A DNA stretch of 64,000 bases from Pelomyxa schiedti (lineage: Eukaryota > Evosea > Pelobiontida > Pelomyxidae), in assembly GCA_020536535.1 (NCBI GenBank), contig JAHLWZ010000794.1:62001-126000 (forward strand), read 5' to 3'. The position numbers and the translations under genes were made by a program. This document shows positions 60,697 to 64,000 of this stretch, piece after piece. The notes below the pieces were generated by a model, which made no database searches, was not told the origin of the DNA, and saw only the letters and a list, made by a program, of their open reading frames with translations. Position 1 is the stretch's first letter, and each line of letters starts with the position of its first letter.

Positions 60697-61530
60697 TTAT
60701 CTTTCAACAATCAGGATTGGGAGTCTGCAATTAATGCCGGGATTCTTCCTAAGAATAAAGCAGCAGGCACCAGATTTCTGTGTCAAACTCAGAACTGTAT
60801 CAACTTTGACCTCCTTTGCATCGTCAGTCATCAGGGACTGAGTCTCAGATATAACCACAAGGGTTGCTGAGCGGAGGGACTTTTCTACATCAATAACCAA
60901 TATGAAGAGGATATGCTGATTTGGCTTTGTAGGAACTACTACTGCCGAGAGCCAGCAGAACGATACGATCTTTACGTAGCAAGAGAAGGGAAGGTCTATG
61001 AACAAATACTCAAACACGAGGGAATCCAGGTCCGTTGGCTTCAGGATGCACATATTTGTTGGTTTTTTCATCGTTCTGGGCGAACGGGAACATTTATGAT
61101 CCAGCTCCTACTGCATTGATAAATTCCCCGTAGCTTGCCGAAGGTGTCCCATCTCCTTCACCATCACATCATGCCTCATGATTATATTCTCCTTCAGAAT
61201 CATCTGAAAAACGCAACACCGCCGAGGTGTCAGTTTGGTTGTGACTCAGATGGTCAGGGTGATTGATTGGTCATCATTCCCGTAAATACGGAGCACGTGT
61301 GCCCAATGCCTTGAACAACGAAGGCTTTCTGTTGGGCGAAACAAGTTGGAACCCCTCCCACAATATACTTTCTGGAATCCAAGGTCGGCCACATATGTCC
61401 CACCGAATCGGCCACATGCGCATTCGTAGCTGTTGTCTGTGAGGTCGCGGTGGGTTGTTTTGCTCTCGTCGCCTGCGGCGTTTGTTTTTTTTTTAACGGA
61501 GTTCCAGTAAAGAGTCCTCCTGATTCCCAT
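60697..61530 (-). CDS. Possible unrecognised gene (weak)
   Basis: Several open segments lie in series on the minus strand and are separated by GT..AG-like gaps. They are: ATG at about 61530 with FGGTYVADLGFQKVYCGRG, a helical segment near 61200 (ILKENIIMRHDVMVKEMGHL), and 60700-61010 with VIDVEKSLRSATLVVISETQ. None matches a family I know. The plus strand also has an open frame here (60913-61119), so the strand is not secure. It could equally be non-coding DNA at the edge of the repeat region. Confidence 0.2.
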
Positions 61531-61849
61531 CAAATTTGGAGGCAGGGCAACGACGCCAACGATAGAATCATTGGTGACACCAACAAACTTTTATGTTTTG
61601 GTTATAAACAACAGAGTGTGAAGTGGACAGCAGCGGGGAGATCTGTGTTTTACGCAAATAGACGTAGTGGATAGCAGCGTTGTAGGGGCGTCACAACTCA
61701 CAGGAGATCTGTGTAGAGTCTCGCAACATCTCCCTTTGATAGGTGACATCGTTAAAAGCTATTTGGTGGACCTATTGCTTCAACTTCCCAAGAGGGTTCT
61801 CTTGTCAATACTAATATTGATATGTGAGGATTTGTGATCCAGAAAATTC

Positions 61850-61983
61850 CCACTGTGTGAAGTTCACGGAAAGTGACCCTTTTTTTACGAGGCACTAATA
61901 CTTACAGCATTGAAAACCCCAGGAGGCACAGCTGCTCACCTGGACCACACCCACTAATCCAGGTAATTGATGCTTAGTAAGGC
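61850..61983 (+). repeat. Dispersed repeat, copy A
   Basis: It shares ordered blocks with copy B at 62512: TGTGTGnAGTTCAC, CCCTTTTTTTA, AGGCACTAA, TTGAAAA, CAGGA and GGTAATTGATGCTTA. Small indels separate the blocks. It is an old, diverged duplication. Confidence 0.7.
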
Positions 61984-62511
61984 AAAAACAGTTCTCGGAA
62001 GGCTACTTATGTTCTTGGCACTTAAGGGAGTTGGTGGTGAACCTGGTTTTTACCGTTGATTGCCTTTCTGCTTCTAACATCCCTCTGCACAGAATTACCT
62101 GACTGCAGCCGAGCATTACTTGATGTATGACTTCTGCCCCCTTTTTTTCTTTATTTGCCACTAAGTGCAAATAACTACTTCTTGACAGTGACCAGTTGCT
62201 GGTGGTATTGGAAGTACTCTATAAAACAAGATGAAATGTGGAAATAACAAACCAGAGATCCTCTCTTGCTCTTCAGAAGCTCAACAGTCTTGCCAGAGTT
62301 CCCTCTGTGGATGCGACTTAAATTCTGGAATCCAAATGCATTTGGTGGTGTTGTTCTCCTGATAAACGGCCACTGAGAGCTCTCCCCTGCTGTGCATAGC
62401 TTTTGCTTCAGGACTTGAAATCCAGTATTTTTTCCTTACTTTAAGCAATGTTTTGTTTAACTATGCTAATGACTCAGTTGGCCTAAACCAAACGTTGGTT
62501 GTTCCAGCTCT

Positions 62512-62634
62512 CCAATGTGTGCAGTTCACTTAAGGTGGCCCTTTTTTTATCAGGCACTAAGTAAGTCTTCTAGCTTTGAAAAACTCAGGACCACTTTTCT
62601 CCAGAAATCTGGGTAATTGATGCTTATTAAGACA
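62512..62634 (+). repeat. Dispersed repeat, copy B
   Basis: The direct-orientation partner of the repeat at 61850, about 660 nt downstream, with the same blocks in the same order. Confidence 0.7.
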
Positions 62635-62889
62635 CCTTGTGTATGCTTAACCAATATGGCAGTGACTTAGGCACTATGGCTCTGAATTGTTGGAATTCTG
62701 ATAACAATGTAGGGGGTTACCTTTAGGGTCAAGCAATGTCTGAATAGGCATGTCCAATAATTCTCCAAATAATAACTAAACTTGAAAGAAGGTTTATGGA
62801 AGAATCTCAGGAAGAAGTCCTTCAATGTGCAGTTTAGCAAGATTATTAAGGTTCTGACCTTTTTCTTTGAAGTAATTAACGTACCACCC

Positions 62890-63088
62890 TGCAGGAATAT
62901 TGAGTACTTCCAAACAAGGAACAGTTGGACATACCACATAAGGTACGTTTTGAATATATGTTCTGTTATTATGATGTATAGACAGCTGGAAAACACCACA
63001 CATTGGTGCACCAAAGGTGAACTGAATGGTGATCAGATAATTTCTTGTGGATTCTGGGATGGGAAACTCAGTAGTTCCAGTGGATTTA
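62890..63088 (-). pseudogene. Inverted fragment copy of the giant AAA/VWA gene
   Basis: The minus strand here matches giant-gene positions 24585-24784 over 199 bp with about two mismatches (for example CGATATT to CAATATT at one end). The same peptide is read (GTTEFPIPESTRNYL... to PTVPCLEVL). Similarity stops abruptly on both sides. The source segment lies just after the ASH-like region. The copy has no start, flanking exons or AAA/VWA parts and is not a gene on its own. Confidence 0.9.
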
Positions 63089-63499
63089 GATGACACCCTT
63101 TTAGGGTGACTCACGTGTATCCCTTGACAACACAGCCCATTGAAGACTGAGATATGTTGTTCCCAATCAAAGGGAAACAGCCGGAAAAAAAAAATTTCGT
63201 ATTTCACCGTCAAGCGATTTCATGCTTGTGTTTTGTAAAACTCAACATTTTACGTTATAAGATCATGAGAGTGTTACACAGAGGCTGATATTACATTTCT
63301 TGTACAGTCTGCCGTACAGTATACTGACTCTTCCTTTCAATGTGAGTCTCCAATTTAAAACATAATTTATCACTGTAAGTCTTTACCTAATTTACATTCG
63401 TTATTGGGATGAATTCTATTGAGTTGCAATACTGTTATGCCTTGGCTTCTTGGCTCACTCTCTGGAATATTGGACCCGATTCACTGGGATTACTGTGGA

Positions 63500-63850
63500 T
63501 TGCTCTCTCCAATTGTTCTGGTGAAAACTGGAAGTTGTGGGGTGGGGTTGTTCTTTGCCATGGCCGCAGCTCTTTTCCAAAAGAGCTGTTGCTGATTGGG
63601 CTGGGAACAGCACCATCTCGGTAATAATTCTTCTGGTGGAAACTGGGACAGTTGGAGAGAGTTCAGTGCTTTGGGGGGGGATATGTTGTGGGGTGTGTGG
63701 GTGTTCCTTGGCCACGGCCACAGCTTTTTCCATCGATAGCTGTTGCTGATTGGGCTGGGGAAACACTCCCCCACTCCCGACATATTGTGGAGCCTGTCTG
63801 GGAGTGCTTTGTTGTTCTTGGCCGCGGCCACAGCTCTTTCATTGTTACGT
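63500..63850. repeat. Diverged tandem repeat (about 110-155 bp unit)
   Basis: Three units share GCC(A/G)CGGCC(A/G)CAGCT followed by a T-rich step. The first two also share AGCTGTTGCTGATTGGGCTG. The cores start near 63553, 63708 and 63816. On the minus strand a frame of about 120 codons stays open through them and repeats NQQQL and AVAVAKE-like peptides, so a coding origin cannot be excluded. Confidence 0.7.
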
Positions 63851-64000
63851 TTCATCAGTTACGGGCCGTACTTGTGGTTGATTTTTTGAACTGTTGTTTC
63901 CTCAGTGACAAATGTGATAGGGATAAGTTCCAACTTGGTCTGCAGTGGTACCATGACTGAATACAGACGGAATTAAGATAGAATACCCTTCACCAAAACA

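Larger units (their letters stand above)
61531..64000. other. Gene-poor, repeat-rich end of window
   Basis: About 2.5 kb has no supported gene. It contains a dispersed repeat pair (61850 and 62512), an inverted near-identical copy of part of the giant gene (62890-63088) and a diverged tandem repeat (63500-63850). Confidence 0.6.

Overview
The window is nuclear DNA from an intron-rich eukaryote, most likely a free-living unicellular heterotroph. Most genes are split by AT-rich, T-tailed introns of about 35-115 nt with GT..AG ends. The gene set (Munc13-like protein, oxysterol-binding-related protein, Hippo-like and SLK-like STE20 kinases, TBC-TLDc protein, LINKIN/ITFG1 homologue) is typical eukaryotic trafficking, signalling and surface machinery. 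I cannot fix the species from sequence alone; an amoebozoan-type protist is a guess. Several first exons and low-complexity exons are conspicuously GC-rich compared with the rest.

Layout. On the + strand: the 3' part of a Munc13-like gene (1-3807); a complete ORP gene (4083-6318); a giant midasin-related AAA+/VWA gene (7689-31641, about 7,900 codons); a PP2C-like gene with a long disordered N-terminus (32146-35320); and an MST/Hippo-like STE20 kinase (35677-37687). On the - strand: an unrecognised intronless gene (38091-39482) and a TBC-TLDc gene (40319-44012). On the + strand: a sulfotransferase (46147-48198) and a tandem Ras-like GTPase protein (48379-50997). On the - strand: a Ser/Thr-repeat protein (51742-52560), an SLK-like kinase with polyproline and coiled-coil regions (52730-57415) and an ITFG1/LINKIN homologue (57662-60481). 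The last 3.5 kb holds repeats, one weak gene candidate and a 199-bp near-identical inverted copy of part of the giant gene.

The most striking object is the giant gene. It has six midasin/MoxR-type AAA+ modules in one chain, a linker of more than 3,000 residues containing ASH/MSP-like Ig segments, and a C-terminus with four VWA domains. The last VWA appears to be split by an inserted Rossmann-like (ThuA/class I amidotransferase-like) domain. It lacks the acidic tail of true midasin. Its 23-kb body carries almost no introns, although its neighbours are intron-dense. It shows one frame break in AAA5 and one in-frame TAA that a 114-nt intron would remove. Other notable items are two 6-nt microexons in the catalytic core of the MST-like kinase, a degenerate G domain followed by a competent-looking one, and a seven-copy 16-bp motif cluster between two divergent genes.

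Several genes belong to membrane traffic (Munc13-like, ORP, TBC-TLDc, GTPases), but there is no sign that the window forms one functional cluster. Exon boundaries were read by eye and are given only where frame and homology agree.
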